From Gordonia bronchialis DSM 43247 (lineage in GTDB: Bacteria > Actinomycetota > Actinomycetes > Mycobacteriales > Mycobacteriaceae): a stretch of 64,000 bases of DNA. The position numbers were made by a program, and so were the translations under genes. The notes under the pieces are model-generated. The model was not told where the DNA came from and did no database searches. It worked only from the letters and a program-made list of their open reading frames with translations. The stretch covers positions 992,001 through 1,056,000 of the forward strand of contig NC_013441.1 in the NCBI RefSeq assembly GCF_000024785.1, in the 5' to 3' direction. The first letter of the stretch is position 1. The number at the start of each line of letters is the position of its first letter. Shown in pieces: positions 50,702 to 59,060 of this stretch.

Positions 50702-52239
50702 TGGCGATGAGTGATACATCCGGCCTGAGCCGGCACACCCGGTCCGATCGTGACGTGGCCGAACTCCTCGCCGACCCGCAGTACCGGGCCGCCGCGCTCG
50801 ACGACGCGGTCAACCGCATTCGCACCGCCGACGTCGACCGGTCGGCATCGGTCCCGTTCAACCGCACCCAGAAGCTGCTCGGTCTGCTCGGAGCGGTGGT
50901 GAGTGTTGTTGCGCTGGTGCTGTTTCCGGTCGGCGCGGTCGCGACCTTCGTGTCCGTCGTCACCGTCGCCTACGTGATCACGCTGGTCGACCGGTTGGTG
51001 ATCTTCCGCCGCGGACTGGTAAACGGGGCGATCCGGGTGACCGACGAGCAGGCCCGTTCCATCCCCGACGACGACCTACCGCCCTACACCGTGCTGGTGC
51101 CCGCCTACGGCGAGCCCGAGGTGGTGGGTGACCTCATCGCCGCCGTCGAATCGATCGAGTACCCGCGCGACAAACTACAGGTGCTCCTGCTGCTCGAAGA
51201 GGATGACGAGCCGACGATCGTCGCCGCTCGTGCGGTCGAGGCGTCGGGGATCGTGACCGTGGTGCTCACCCCGCCGGCCGATCCCCGCACCAAACCCAAG
51301 GCGTGCAACTACGGGCTGCATTTCGCCACCGGCGACATCGTCACGATCTTCGACGCCGAGGATCAGCCCGACCCGCTCCAGCTTCGCCGCGCGGTGCACG
51401 TGTTCACCCACATCGACGACGACTCGGTGGTGTGCGTGCAGGGCAAGCTCAGCTTCCACAATTCGCGCGACAACATCCTCACCGAGTGGTTCACCGCGGA
51501 CTACGGCATCTGGTTCGGTTTCCTGCTGCCCGGCATGATGGTCAGCCGCGCGCCGATTCCGTTGGGCGGCACGTCGAATCACTTCCGCCGTGACGTGCTC
51601 GACCGCATCGGCGCCTGGGATCCGTTCAACGTCACCGAGGACGCCGACCTCGGTGTCCGCATCGCCGATTCGGGATATCGCACGGCCGTACTGGATTCGG
51701 TGACACTCGAGGAAGCCAACGTCGACGCCATCAACTGGATTCGGCAGCGATCCCGTTGGTACAAGGGTTATCTGCAGACCTGGCTGGTGCACATGCGTCA
51801 TCCGGTTCGGTTGTGGCGCATCCTGGGCACGGTGGCGTGGCTCCGGTTCACCCTGCTGATCGCCGGCACGCCGCTCATCGCCTGCGTCAACATGCTGTTC
51901 TGGCTGATCCTGGTGCTCTGGGTCGCCGGGCAACCACCGGTGGTCGCCGACCTCTTCCCGGGCCCGATCTACTACCTGGCGCTGATCTCACTGATCTTCG
52001 GCAACGGTGCTGCGATCTACATGAACCTCATCGCGATCCGCGAGAACGGGCGCAGCGACCTGGTGGTCTCCGCGCTGCTCGTGCCGGCCTACTGGTTGCT
52101 GATGAGTGTTGCCGCGATCAAAGGGGTCTGGCAGATCCTGGTCAATCCGTCCTACTGGGAGAAGACCTTTCACGGACTGTCGACATCCGATGCGGCGAGC
52201 GGGGACAGCTCCTCTGACGGGAAAGCCGGGTCGGCGTGA
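50701..52239 (+). CDS. family 2 glycosyltransferase, cellulose synthase-like
   Basis: This 512-residue processive GT2 is membrane-bound. Two helices (about 60-105) are followed by the catalytic domain: YTVLVPAYGEPE, KPKACNYGLHF, the DxD-type FDAEDQPDP, the TED base in NVTEDADLGVRIAD and the QRSRW motif of processive enzymes. About four C-terminal helices follow. It has no PilZ domain, so direct c-di-GMP control as in BcsA is not expected. It likely polymerises a beta-linked sugar; the sugar is not known. It is coupled at both ends to its neighbours. Confidence 0.88.
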   Translation: MAMSDTSGLSRHTRSDRDVAELLADPQYRAAALDDAVNRIRTADVDRSASVPFNRTQKLLGLLGAVVSVVALVLFPVGAVATFVSVVTVAYVITLVDRLVIFRRGLVNGAIRVTDEQARSIPDDDLPPYTVLVPAYGEPEVVGDLIAAVESIEYPRDKLQVLLLLEEDDEPTIVAARAVEASGIVTVVLTPPADPRTKPKACNYGLHFATGDIVTIFDAEDQPDPLQLRRAVHVFTHIDDDSVVCVQGKLSFHNSRDNILTEWFTADYGIWFGFLLPGMMVSRAPIPLGGTSNHFRRDVLDRIGAWDPFNVTEDADLGVRIADSGYRTAVLDSVTLEEANVDAINWIRQRSRWYKGYLQTWLVHMRHPVRLWRILGTVAWLRFTLLIAGTPLIACVNMLFWLILVLWVAGQPPVVADLFPGPIYYLALISLIFGNGAAIYMNLIAIRENGRSDLVVSALLVPAYWLLMSVAAIKGVWQILVNPSYWEKTFHGLSTSDAASGDSSSDGKAGSA

Positions 52240-53960
52240 GTACCCGCCGGACACCGTCGCCCGGTGCCGCGCTGCTGGTCTTCACGATCTGCTTCGTCGC
52301 CTACCTCGCGTTCGGGGTGTACCTGGCGGCCGGCCTGAATGTCTTTGTGGGCGACTCGCTGGCGCGGGTGCAGGCGGCCCAGAGCGTACTATTCAGTCGC
52401 GATCCACATCTGGCCGCGATCGGCTTCATCTTCACCCCGCTCACGGCGATCGTGCAGCTTCCGTTGACCGCACTCACGCCGTGGTGGCCGGAGATGACCA
52501 CCGAGGCGCTGTCCGCGGCGGTGATGTCGGCCGCGTTCATGGCCGGCTCGGTGGTCCAGGTGTCGGGGGTGGCCCGCGACCGGGCCCTGCCGCGCTGGGT
52601 GTCGGTCACCGTCACCGTCTGTTACGCGGTCAACCCGATGATCGTGGTCTACGCGGCCAACGGGATGAGCGAGGCGCCGTATCTGTTCTTGCTGGCCTGG
52701 GCGTCGCGCCGGCTGATCCGATGGGTGGACAACGACGATGTCCACGAACTCACGGTCGCCGCAATCGCTTTGGGGCTCGGCTACCTGACCCGCTACGACG
52801 GGGGTGCGGCCACGATCGCGGCCGCGGCGCTGGTGGCCGTGGTGTCGTTTCGCCGCGCCGGACCGGGTGGGGTCGCGCGAGCGGTTCGCGCGGGGGGATC
52901 GATCGCGGCGTCGGACCGGTGGTATCGGACCATCCTGGACGTGACGCTCGTGGTGTTGCCCAGTGCGGTGGCCTTCATCGGGTGGGCCTTCACCAGTTGG
53001 CTGATCACCGGAAACGCCTTCGCCCAGTTCTCGTCGGAGTACGGAAACGCCTCGATCATCGCGCAGTCGGGCGGCAGTGGGTCGGCGACCGTGTCTGCGG
53101 CACTGGCGTTCTCGGCCACCGAGCTGTTGATCCTGGCGCCGCTGCTGCCGCTGCTGCTGGTCGTCGTCGCGACGACGCGGACGCTGCGACATCGGCTATA
53201 TCCCCTGATGCCGTCGGTGCTGTTGATCGGTGCGGTCCTCGCGTTCCAGGTCCTGAGTTACAGCCGGGGTTCGACCTTCGGTTTCCTGCGCTTCTACATC
53301 ACCGTGATCCTGTTGTCGGGGCTGGTGGCGATGCTGGCGACCCCCGCCCGCCGCCGGGTGCCCACCCGCCGGCCGGGGTTACGCGCCGCGCCGCCGGCGG
53401 TCGAGACGGGCCCGCACACAGGGCGATCCGCGACCGTCCTGGGGATCTGCGCGGTGGTCACCATGGCACTGGCGATCCCCGTCACCGCCGTCGGTATGAC
53501 ATCGCCCAAACGGGCGCCCCAGGAGTTCGCGCTCGAGGCGGTGATCGCACCGCGGCCGGATTCGACCGACCAGCGCCACCTCGACGCGCGGCGCCTCCTG
53601 CGTACGTTCTCGACCGAGCGGCGGCTCGCGCAGTACCTCGACTCACTGAATCTCCCGGACGGGAGCGTCCTGACCGACACCGTCTACGGATTCGCCGTGG
53701 TGGTCGCCTCCACCCGGCCACGACAGTTCGTGATCCCGTCGGATCAGGATTTCACCAACATCCTCAACGACCCTGCGGCACACGGTGTTCGATACCTGCT
53801 CACCGTGCCCAAGGCGGGACGCGGTGTCTCCGACGCCCTCAACGTCCGCTATCCGACGCTCTACGACAACGGTGCCCAGATCTCCGTGTTGGTGCTCGAG
53901 GTCCCCAATGATGGTGCCGACCAGATCGATTGGCGGGTCTACCGGGTGATCCCGACCTGA
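52236..53960 (+). CDS. GT-C-type integral membrane glycosyltransferase-like protein
   Basis: This 574-residue protein has about nine to ten membrane helices and an early loop with an acidic residue (FVGDSLARVQAAQ), as in polyprenyl-phosphate-sugar-dependent GT-C enzymes. A soluble C-terminal tail of about 140 residues follows. GTG 52236 overlaps the GT2 stop (GTGA), so both are made together. It may decorate or start the polymer made by the GT2. The family call is moderate; the substrate is unknown. Confidence 0.65.
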   Translation: MSTRRTPSPGAALLVFTICFVAYLAFGVYLAAGLNVFVGDSLARVQAAQSVLFSRDPHLAAIGFIFTPLTAIVQLPLTALTPWWPEMTTEALSAAVMSAAFMAGSVVQVSGVARDRALPRWVSVTVTVCYAVNPMIVVYAANGMSEAPYLFLLAWASRRLIRWVDNDDVHELTVAAIALGLGYLTRYDGGAATIAAAALVAVVSFRRAGPGGVARAVRAGGSIAASDRWYRTILDVTLVVLPSAVAFIGWAFTSWLITGNAFAQFSSEYGNASIIAQSGGSGSATVSAALAFSATELLILAPLLPLLLVVVATTRTLRHRLYPLMPSVLLIGAVLAFQVLSYSRGSTFGFLRFYITVILLSGLVAMLATPARRRVPTRRPGLRAAPPAVETGPHTGRSATVLGICAVVTMALAIPVTAVGMTSPKRAPQEFALEAVIAPRPDSTDQRHLDARRLLRTFSTERRLAQYLDSLNLPDGSVLTDTVYGFAVVVASTRPRQFVIPSDQDFTNILNDPAAHGVRYLLTVPKAGRGVSDALNVRYPTLYDNGAQISVLVLEVPNDGADQIDWRVYRVIPT

Positions 53961-53990
53961 CGGTGCCGCATCATCGAATCCGAGCCCGCC

Positions 53991-54053
53991 GTTGACCGGG
54001 CGCCCAAATCCGTTGACCGTGGGCAGGCTCAAGGGGTCGGGTGCCCGGTCAGC
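53991..54053. repeat. short inverted element made of 21-bp units (copy 3)
   Basis: Two forward units (53991-54011, 54012-54032) and a reverse half-unit (54043-54053, GCCCGGTCAGC) lie between convergent genes. The half-unit covers the stop codon of the glycosidase gene. Confidence 0.65.
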
Positions 54054-55176
54054 GCGCGGTGTCGGTGACGACCCGCCACGCCGGGTCGTCTGGCCCGATG
54101 TCGTAGGTGCATTCGTTCTCGCGCGGATCAGGGACGAAGGCCCACAGCAGGGCGCCGGCGACACCGGCGGCGCGATCGTCGGCGATGATCTTCCGGAAGC
54201 ATGCGGCACGTGCGGCGATCGGCAGGCAGGAACCGGCATCGATGCCGATCTCGTTGACCACCAGGGGTTTACCTGCGGCACGTGCCTGGGTGAGGCGGGC
54301 CGGTAGGTCGCTGCCGTGCGGTCCGGAGGCATCGATGGCGGAGAGATAGTCGTGGAAGTCGGCCACGTCTATGCCCGGGGAGGCGAGCACCCGGCCGTAG
54401 TCGTCGTCGGCGGTGCCGCACTGGTCGCCGCCGACCAATCCGGAGAAGATCGGGCGGGTGGGGTCGAGGGACCGGAGCATGGCTCCCGCGGTGTCGAAGA
54501 ACGTGCGGAGTACGTCGGCGGCATCCGAGGGGCACGTGCGCTGCTGCCAGGCACACGATGTGGTGCACATGCTGGGCTCGGGTTCGCCGACCAGCTCCCA
54601 TCCGGCGATGGATCGCGAGCCGCGCCAGCGGGTGACGGCGGTCTCCAGCCAGGCGGCGTAGGTGAGTCGCCCGACGCCGGTGGTGGTGCGCCAGCCGTCC
54701 ACGTACCAGGGGAGTTGCTTGAAGACCTTGTCCTCACAGGCGCCCTCGTTGCTGGTCAGCACTGGCAACAGCATCTGGTGGTGGCGTTCGTCGGCGGCGA
54801 TGACGGCATCGAGTGGACCGAAGTTCACCAGCCCGGTCCGTTTGTCGACGACGAACGACGAGTAGAGGTTGAACCGCGTCAATGCGCGCGGTGGTAGTCG
54901 TCCGAAGTAGTCGTCGAGGTTCACCGCCGCGCCGCACCCGCGGTTCACCGACCAGTCGGTGCCGAGCTGATAGGCATTGAATCCCGTTGGCCACCAAGGT
55001 GTTTTGTCCAGTGTCAGGCCGGTCGGGGTCGCCTGCACCCGCCCGGTGCGCGGGGGGGAGGTCGTCGGACCGGCACTGTCCTGTGATGACGTGCAGCCGG
55101 CCACCACGAGCACGACGAGGACGAGCAGGCACACCGCGATACGGCGAACGGTCGGGAGCGCACAACGCCTCGTCAC
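54049..55176 (-). CDS. secreted lipoprotein glycoside hydrolase, GH5-like (cellulase/mannanase clan)
   Basis: The 375-residue protein has a lipoprotein signal (VLVVLVVAGC, lipid Cys28) and a TIM-barrel-like body: PWWPTGFNAYQLG at the start, the acid/base Glu in GWELVGEPEPS and the nucleophile Glu in PLVVNEIGID, spaced as in clan GH-A. Several Cys pairs fit an exported protein. It converges on the polysaccharide operon. Gram-negative cellulose loci often carry an endoglucanase (BcsZ), so a chain-trimming role is a reasonable inference. Confidence 0.75.
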   Translation of the reverse strand: MTRRCALPTVRRIAVCLLVLVVLVVAGCTSSQDSAGPTTSPPRTGRVQATPTGLTLDKTPWWPTGFNAYQLGTDWSVNRGCGAAVNLDDYFGRLPPRALTRFNLYSSFVVDKRTGLVNFGPLDAVIAADERHHQMLLPVLTSNEGACEDKVFKQLPWYVDGWRTTTGVGRLTYAAWLETAVTRWRGSRSIAGWELVGEPEPSMCTTSCAWQQRTCPSDAADVLRTFFDTAGAMLRSLDPTRPIFSGLVGGDQCGTADDDYGRVLASPGIDVADFHDYLSAIDASGPHGSDLPARLTQARAAGKPLVVNEIGIDAGSCLPIAARAACFRKIIADDRAAGVAGALLWAFVPDPRENECTYDIGPDDPAWRVVTDTAR

Positions 55177-55260
55177 AGCTGAAGGCTACTCGCGGTGACG
55201 GACACGCACCGCGGGCTCGGAAAGAGAACCCGGTGCGGTCGGCGCGTCACTGGGCGGGAT

Positions 55261-55266
55261 TAGTGT
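55261..55266 (+). promoter_or_regulatory. -10 box of a leaderless lipoprotein promoter
   Basis: TAGTGT lies 7 bases before the ATG at 55274, with no ribosome binding site. Confidence 0.5.
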
Positions 55267-55273
55267 GCACCGT

Positions 55274-55771
55274 ATGCCACTCTCCCTCGGATGCCGCGAT
55301 GTCGATCGAGCTGTGGTCGGAGTCCTCGCCCTGATGTGCGTCGCGCTGCTGAGCGCTTGCGGGGCCGACGATGGTCCCGCCGGGCCGGTGTCGTCGACGG
55401 CGGAGGTCGCGACGTCGTCGAGCACCGCGTCCACGCCGCCGCGGCCGAGCACCCCGAGCTACCCGCCGCCCTACATCGATCACGTCACCTGGGTACAGAC
55501 CGCCGTCGGACCGAGCCTGCAGGTCTACCCGACGACGTCGGGCCGCTACACCGCCGACGCGTCGGCCATGAACGCCGCCTGGGCCGAGGTGGTGCGTCTG
55601 GACCGGTCCGCGGACACCCCGGGCATGCAGGCCCAGTTCGACTGCCACTGGCGGTTCGCGCGGATCGTCGAACCGGAGAAGCCGAGCTGGAATCTCGAAC
55701 CGGGCCGGCCGGTCGTCGACGAGAACACCATGATTGCCACCCGCTGCAACCCGGGATTCGCCGAAGAATAG
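55274..55771 (+). CDS. DUF2599 lipoprotein
   Basis: The 165-residue protein has a lipoprotein signal (LALMCVALLSAC, lipid Cys29), a Ser/Thr/Pro-rich linker and a C-terminal domain with DHVTWVQTAVGPSLQVYPT, FDCHWRFAR and ATRCNPGF. The Trp/Cys pattern matches DUF2599, found in exported actinobacterial proteins of unknown function. Two Cys in the domain probably form a disulfide. It is divergent from the glycosidase and converges on the metal importer genes. Confidence 0.75.
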   Translation: MPLSLGCRDVDRAVVGVLALMCVALLSACGADDGPAGPVSSTAEVATSSSTASTPPRPSTPSYPPPYIDHVTWVQTAVGPSLQVYPTTSGRYTADASAMNAAWAEVVRLDRSADTPGMQAQFDCHWRFARIVEPEKPSWNLEPGRPVVDENTMIATRCNPGFAEE

Positions 55772-55792
55772 GGTCGCCGCGCGGTTGGCCCC

Positions 55793-56662
55793 TCAGCGCG
55801 TGCGGTACACCCGCCGTCGCCCGATCATCCGGCACGCCAGGTAGATCAGGAACGAGATGGTGGTGACGAAGACGGACACCGGCAGCTTGGGGGCCAGCGA
55901 CAGGATGAGTCCGCCGACGGCGGCGACCTCCGCGAAGACGACCGAGAGCGCGATGACCTTCGTCGGGTTGGCGGTCAGACGAGCCGCCGCGGCACCCGGC
56001 GTGATCATCAGCGACATCACCAGCAGGGCGCCGATGATCTGGACTCCCTGTGCGCAGGCCAGACCCATGATGATCGCGAAGACCACCGAGAGGGTCCGCA
56101 CCGGGACGCCGTGGGCCTGGGCGACGCGCGGATCGGTCGAGGCGAACAACAGCGGCCGGTAGATCACCGCCATCACCGCCAGCACGACGCCGGTGGTGAT
56201 CGCGATCGCGGTCAGGCCGCTGACCCCGACGCTGACCACCTGCCCGGTGAGCAGCGCGAAGCCGGTCTGGCTGGAGCCGTAGAGCGCGAGGAACAGCACG
56301 CCGAGGCCGAGCCCGAAAGCCATCACCACGCCGATCACCGAATCACGTTCGCGCGCTTTGTTCCCCAGGAACCCGAAGACAGCGGCCGCGATCACCGCGC
56401 CCACCACGCCACCCACGTTGACGCTGACGCCGAGCAGTAGGGCGGCAGCCGCGCCGGTGACCGACAGCTCGCTGATGCCGTGGACGGCGAAGGACATCTG
56501 CCGGGTGACGATGAGCGGCGCCAGGATTCCGCCGAGCAGACCGAGCAGCGCCATGGCGAGCAGGGCCTGCAGCATGAAGTCGTAGCCGAGGAGTCTGGCG
56601 GTGAGTTCGAAGTTCCACAGGTCGCTGAACTGGCGGTCTGCCGCGGCCAGCGTCATGGTCAT
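55793..56662 (-). CDS. znuB: zinc/manganese ABC transporter permease
   Basis: This 289-residue permease of the ABC-3 (ZnuB/MntB) family has about eight helices. It carries the hallmark LGLLGGILAPLIVTRQMSFA and a late GVPVRTLSVVFAI segment where the ATPase docks. It forms the membrane channel for the binding protein and ATPase encoded just upstream. Its ATG overlaps the ATPase stop by 4 bases (ATGA). Confidence 0.9.
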   Translation of the reverse strand: MTMTLAAADRQFSDLWNFELTARLLGYDFMLQALLAMALLGLLGGILAPLIVTRQMSFAVHGISELSVTGAAAALLLGVSVNVGGVVGAVIAAAVFGFLGNKARERDSVIGVVMAFGLGLGVLFLALYGSSQTGFALLTGQVVSVGVSGLTAIAITTGVVLAVMAVIYRPLLFASTDPRVAQAHGVPVRTLSVVFAIIMGLACAQGVQIIGALLVMSLMITPGAAAARLTANPTKVIALSVVFAEVAAVGGLILSLAPKLPVSVFVTTISFLIYLACRMIGRRRVYRTR

Positions 56663-57450
56663 GAGCCGACGTCCTCGGTGGTCTCGACGCAGTGGTGTCC
56701 GTCTTCGCCGCCGATGACCACCAGGCGTCCCTTGACGCGCAGCACCTCGACGTCGCTGCCGTAGAGCTCCGACAGGGTCGCGGTGTTCATGACCTCGGCG
56801 GTGGTGCCGACGCGGAAGCGGCCGCCGACGAGGTAGAGCACCCGATCCACGTACGGGAGGATCGGGTTGATCTCATGGGTGACGAAGACGATCGCGGTGT
56901 TGGCGCGGCGTCGTCGAGCGTCGATCAGTTCCACCACCCGCTCCTGGTTGGCGGGGTCGAGGCTGGCCAGTGGCTCGTCGCAGAGCAGCAGCCGGGGGTC
57001 GGTGGTCAATGCCTGGGCGACCCGCAGCCGCTGCTGTTCGCCGCCGGAGAGCACCCCCACCGGCGCGTTCGCATACGCCTGCGCGCCCACCTGCGCCAGC
57101 GCGTCGTCGACGATCATCGCCCGCCGTCGGCGCCCGGCGAGGCCGAGTCCCCACCGCTTGCCGTCGACACCGAATCCGACGAGGTCGCGTCCGCGCAGCG
57201 CCATCGGGTCGGCGTCGTCGGAATGTTGTTGCGGCACATAGCCGATGGGTTCGGTCACGGTCACCGAGCCACCCGTCAGCGGATACTGGCGCAGCAGGGT
57301 GCGCAGGAACGACGTCTTTCCCGAGCCGTTGGGACCGAGGACGGCGACGAATTCGCCGGGGGCGATCTCGAGATCGAGGTGATCCCACAGCACGCGGTCG
57401 CCGAAGGCGAGCCGCGCATCGTGGAAGGCGACGGCGGGCTGTCCGGTCAT
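56659..57450 (-). CDS. znuC: zinc/manganese ABC transporter ATP-binding protein
   Basis: This 263-residue ABC ATPase has Walker A GPNGSGKTS, Q-loop GYVPQQHSD, signature VLSGGEQQRLRVA and Walker B LLLCDEPLASLD with H-loop FVTHE. It energises uptake by the adjoining permease. It overlaps both neighbours by 4 bases, so the three proteins are made in step. Confidence 0.93.
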   Translation of the reverse strand: MTGQPAVAFHDARLAFGDRVLWDHLDLEIAPGEFVAVLGPNGSGKTSFLRTLLRQYPLTGGSVTVTEPIGYVPQQHSDDADPMALRGRDLVGFGVDGKRWGLGLAGRRRRAMIVDDALAQVGAQAYANAPVGVLSGGEQQRLRVAQALTTDPRLLLCDEPLASLDPANQERVVELIDARRRRANTAIVFVTHEINPILPYVDRVLYLVGGRFRVGTTAEVMNTATLSELYGSDVEVLRVKGRLVVIGGEDGHHCVETTEDVGS

Positions 57451-58385
57451 CTGGCCGGCTCGGCCAACGCCGCGGCCAGGGCGTCGATCTGCGCCGTCTG
57501 CCAGGCGATGTAGCTGGTGACGCCGTCGGGCAGGGTCTCGGTGAACCGCAGCACCGGGACGCCTGCGCCCTCGGCGATGGGCAGCATCTGCTTGGTCACG
57601 GCGTCGACGGCCTGAGTGTTGTAGATGAAAGCGCGCACGGTCCGATTCTTCAGCAGATCCTGCATCGCCGCGATGTCGGCTGCCGCGGGGGAGTTGCCCT
57701 CCTCCACCGACTGGGTGAATCCGGCGGGGGAGGCATCCACCAGACCGGCTTCGGTGAGCAGGTAGCCGGCCAGGGGCTCGGTCTGGGCGACCTTGGTGCC
57801 GTCGTGAGCGGTCTTGATGGCGGCGAGCTTGTCGCGCAGGGTGGTGATCTGGCCGGTGAAGGCGGCGGCGTTGGCCTTGTAGGCGTCGGCGTTCGCGCTG
57901 TCCTTCTCGCCGAGCGCGGCGGCGATCTTGTCGGCCACCTGGGCCACGACGGCGAGGTCGTAGAAGACGTGCTCGTTGATCACGCCGTGGTCGTGGTGGT
58001 GACCGGACTCGTGGTCGTGCTCGGTCCCGTCACCGTGTCCGAGCAGCGAGAATGCGTTGACCACCGCGGAGTCGGTGCCCGCGGACGCCTTCTCCATGTA
58101 GGCGTCGTAGCCGCCGCCGTTGAGGACCACGACATCGGCGTCGACGATCGAGGCGGTGTCGGCGGCCGACGGCTCGAACTCGTGCGGATCACCGTCGGCG
58201 TTGGTGTAGAGCGCGGTGACGGTGGCCTTGTCACCGGCCACCGCGGCGGCGACCGACCCCCACACGTTGGTCGAGGTCACCACCGTGGGCTTGCCGTCAC
58301 CGGAGTCCGAACCGCCCGAGCAGCCGGCGATGACCAGCGTGACGGCGGTGAGCAGTCCCGCCAGAGTCCAGACGGTTCGCCGCAT
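57447..58385 (-). CDS. znuA: zinc-binding lipoprotein of the ABC importer (ZnuA/AztC-like)
   Basis: The 312-residue binding protein has the lipobox LVIAGC (lipid Cys22), the cluster A-I fold with metal-ligand His in DGDPHEFEPS, and a His/Asp-rich loop (HGDGTEHDHESGHHHDHG) typical of zinc rather than manganese carriers. A second ligand His is in HVFYD and a late Asp in the TETLPDGV region. GGGAGG precedes the ATG at 58385. It is first in the importer operon, under a Zur-like box. Confidence 0.9.
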   Translation of the reverse strand: MRRTVWTLAGLLTAVTLVIAGCSGGSDSGDGKPTVVTSTNVWGSVAAAVAGDKATVTALYTNADGDPHEFEPSAADTASIVDADVVVLNGGGYDAYMEKASAGTDSAVVNAFSLLGHGDGTEHDHESGHHHDHGVINEHVFYDLAVVAQVADKIAAALGEKDSANADAYKANAAAFTGQITTLRDKLAAIKTAHDGTKVAQTEPLAGYLLTEAGLVDASPAGFTQSVEEGNSPAAADIAAMQDLLKNRTVRAFIYNTQAVDAVTKQMLPIAEGAGVPVLRFTETLPDGVTSYIAWQTAQIDALAAALAEPAR

Positions 58386-58398
58386 CTTTCGACCTCCC

Positions 58399-58411
58399 AC
58401 AAGTGGCAAAT
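58399..58411. promoter_or_regulatory. Zur-like operator upstream of znuA
   Basis: AATGATAATCGTT is a near-perfect dyad around a central A, close to the AATGATNATC pattern of zinc-uptake (Zur) boxes. It is 13 bases upstream of the znuA start; TACACT (minus strand, 58431-58436) may be the -10 box. Repression when zinc is ample is the expected effect. Confidence 0.6.
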
Positions 58412-58481
58412 GATAATCGTTACCGACAAGAGTGTAGGGCAGGAGGAAGGGCAAGCGAAATCGGGATGCGAGGGGGATCGA

Positions 58482-59060
58482 TCACCCGGTCCCGGTAATG
58501 ATCACCGGCACCACGAATCGTCGGAGCAGGTCGGCTTCGGCATCGGGGGAGCCGGCCGGGTCGCTCAGCAACGAGACGATCACCCGGACCAGCCAGCGGG
58601 CCCGCTCGGTGCGGTCGGTCTCGTCGGACGCGGGCGCGACACCACCCAGAAACGACGTCGCAATCGACTCGATGGCCGGTGACACGAGTGCGAGATGAGT
58701 TGCCGGACCGGCGGTTTCCGGCGTGAACCAGGCTGCCAGGGCGGGGTTGCCGCGAACGCCGTCGAGTGCGGTGCGCACCGCGGCGACGAGGCGCTCGGCG
58801 GGATCGGCGACGGTGCGGGTGCCCCGCGCTATCTCCTCGGCCAGTTCGCCGGCCGCGCGGTCGACGTAGGCGGCCAACAGTTCCGTCTTGCCCGGGAAGT
58901 AGCGGTACAGCGTGGCCCGTGAGCATCCGACGGCCTGCGCCACATCGCGCATCGTCACCGACGACACGCCCCGGGCGGTGAAGAGTTCCTCGGCACGATC
59001 GAGGATGCGACGGGACGCGAGATCGGCGCGTTCGGCGGCCAGCCAATCGGTGGAACTCAT
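58482..59060 (-). CDS. TetR-family transcriptional regulator
   Basis: The 192-residue protein has an N-terminal TetR helix-turn-helix (ILDRAEELFTARG, VTMRDVAQAVGCSRATLYRYF) and a helical ligand-binding C-terminus. Its ATG overlaps the stop of the P450 gene (ATGA), so it is the second gene of that operon. The inverted repeat over the P450 start is the likely binding site, giving self-control. Confidence 0.9.
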   Translation of the reverse strand: MSSTDWLAAERADLASRRILDRAEELFTARGVSSVTMRDVAQAVGCSRATLYRYFPGKTELLAAYVDRAAGELAEEIARGTRTVADPAERLVAAVRTALDGVRGNPALAAWFTPETAGPATHLALVSPAIESIATSFLGGVAPASDETDRTERARWLVRVIVSLLSDPAGSPDAEADLLRRFVVPVIITGTG

